A DNA stretch of 64,000 nucleotides, taken from positions 603,957 to 667,956 of the forward strand of contig NC_030999.1 in the NCBI RefSeq assembly GCF_000149955.1. Direction: 5' to 3'. Position 1 is the first letter of the stretch. Every line of letters begins with the position of its first letter. Source of the stretch: Fusarium oxysporum f. sp. lycopersici 4287 (taxonomy: Eukaryota; Ascomycota; Sordariomycetes; Hypocreales; Nectriaceae). The notes below the pieces were generated by a model. The model was not told where the DNA came from and ran no database searches. It saw only the letters and a list, made by a program, of their open reading frames with translations. The position numbers and the translations under genes are program-made. Below are positions 61,561 to 64,000 of the stretch, piece by piece.

Positions 61561-61565
61561 GATAA

Positions 61566-64000
<2,435 letters not shown>

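Overview
The window is eukaryotic and reads as filamentous-ascomycete DNA, most likely the Fusarium oxysporum species complex. The evidence is short introns (47-80 nt) with GTRNGT donors, CTAAY branch sites and YAG acceptors, at least four mimp-type MITEs with the CAGTGGGATGCAATAAG terminus, and pogo/Fot, hAT, LTR and Tad-like LINE elements in dense nests. Two assembly gaps (3576-4216, 20130-21013) fall inside transposons. The species is inferred, not proven.

Layout. 1-3500: a pogo/Fot end, a decayed Zn2Cys6 regulator, and a 114-aa cysteine-rich secreted protein gene (824-1168, minus) with a mimp 249 bp upstream of its start, the arrangement known for Fusarium effector genes. 3.5-24 kb: a hAT graveyard, including a four-level nest (hAT F > solo LTR > hAT E > hAT D) whose target-site duplications can be read directly, and a chimeric stack (hAT A / hAT B with hAT C inside / hAT G). 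24-30.3 kb: a solo LTR followed by a compact trio, a SAM methyltransferase, a Baeyer-Villiger-type flavin monooxygenase (one internal stop) and a short-chain dehydrogenase, the last two divergently transcribed. 30.3-40.9 kb: a pogo element split by an intact hAT (H), a hAT J carrying a small deletion derivative of the H family (I), a Helitron helicase fragment, a deleted hAT (K) and a LINE-like tail.

40.9-42.5 kb: a hacA/HAC1 unfolded-protein-response bZIP gene with a conventional 57-nt intron and a clear 20-nt IRE1-type intron. 43-46 kb: a mimp, a hAT N-terminal fragment, a solo LTR and a pogo C-terminal fragment. 46.6-51.1 kb: a 1461-aa gene of unknown function with a MITE 19 bp before its start codon. 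51-53 kb: that MITE, an LTR-like segment and two nearly identical mimps. 53.8-61.1 kb: two tandem non-LTR insertions sharing one 14-bp target sequence; the second is a full-length LINE with both ORFs open. 61.3-64 kb: a solo LTR and the 5' part of a secreted catalase-peroxidase (katG2-type) running off the window.

Cellular genes are therefore few: the secreted protein, methyltransferase, monooxygenase, SDR, hacA, the 1461-aa protein and the catalase-peroxidase. They sit as small islands in transposon DNA, as expected of a lineage-specific or subtelomeric compartment. Functional links (BVMO + SDR + methyltransferase as a small tailoring set; HacA controlling secretion; secreted peroxidase and candidate effector acting outside the cell) are inferences from family and position.
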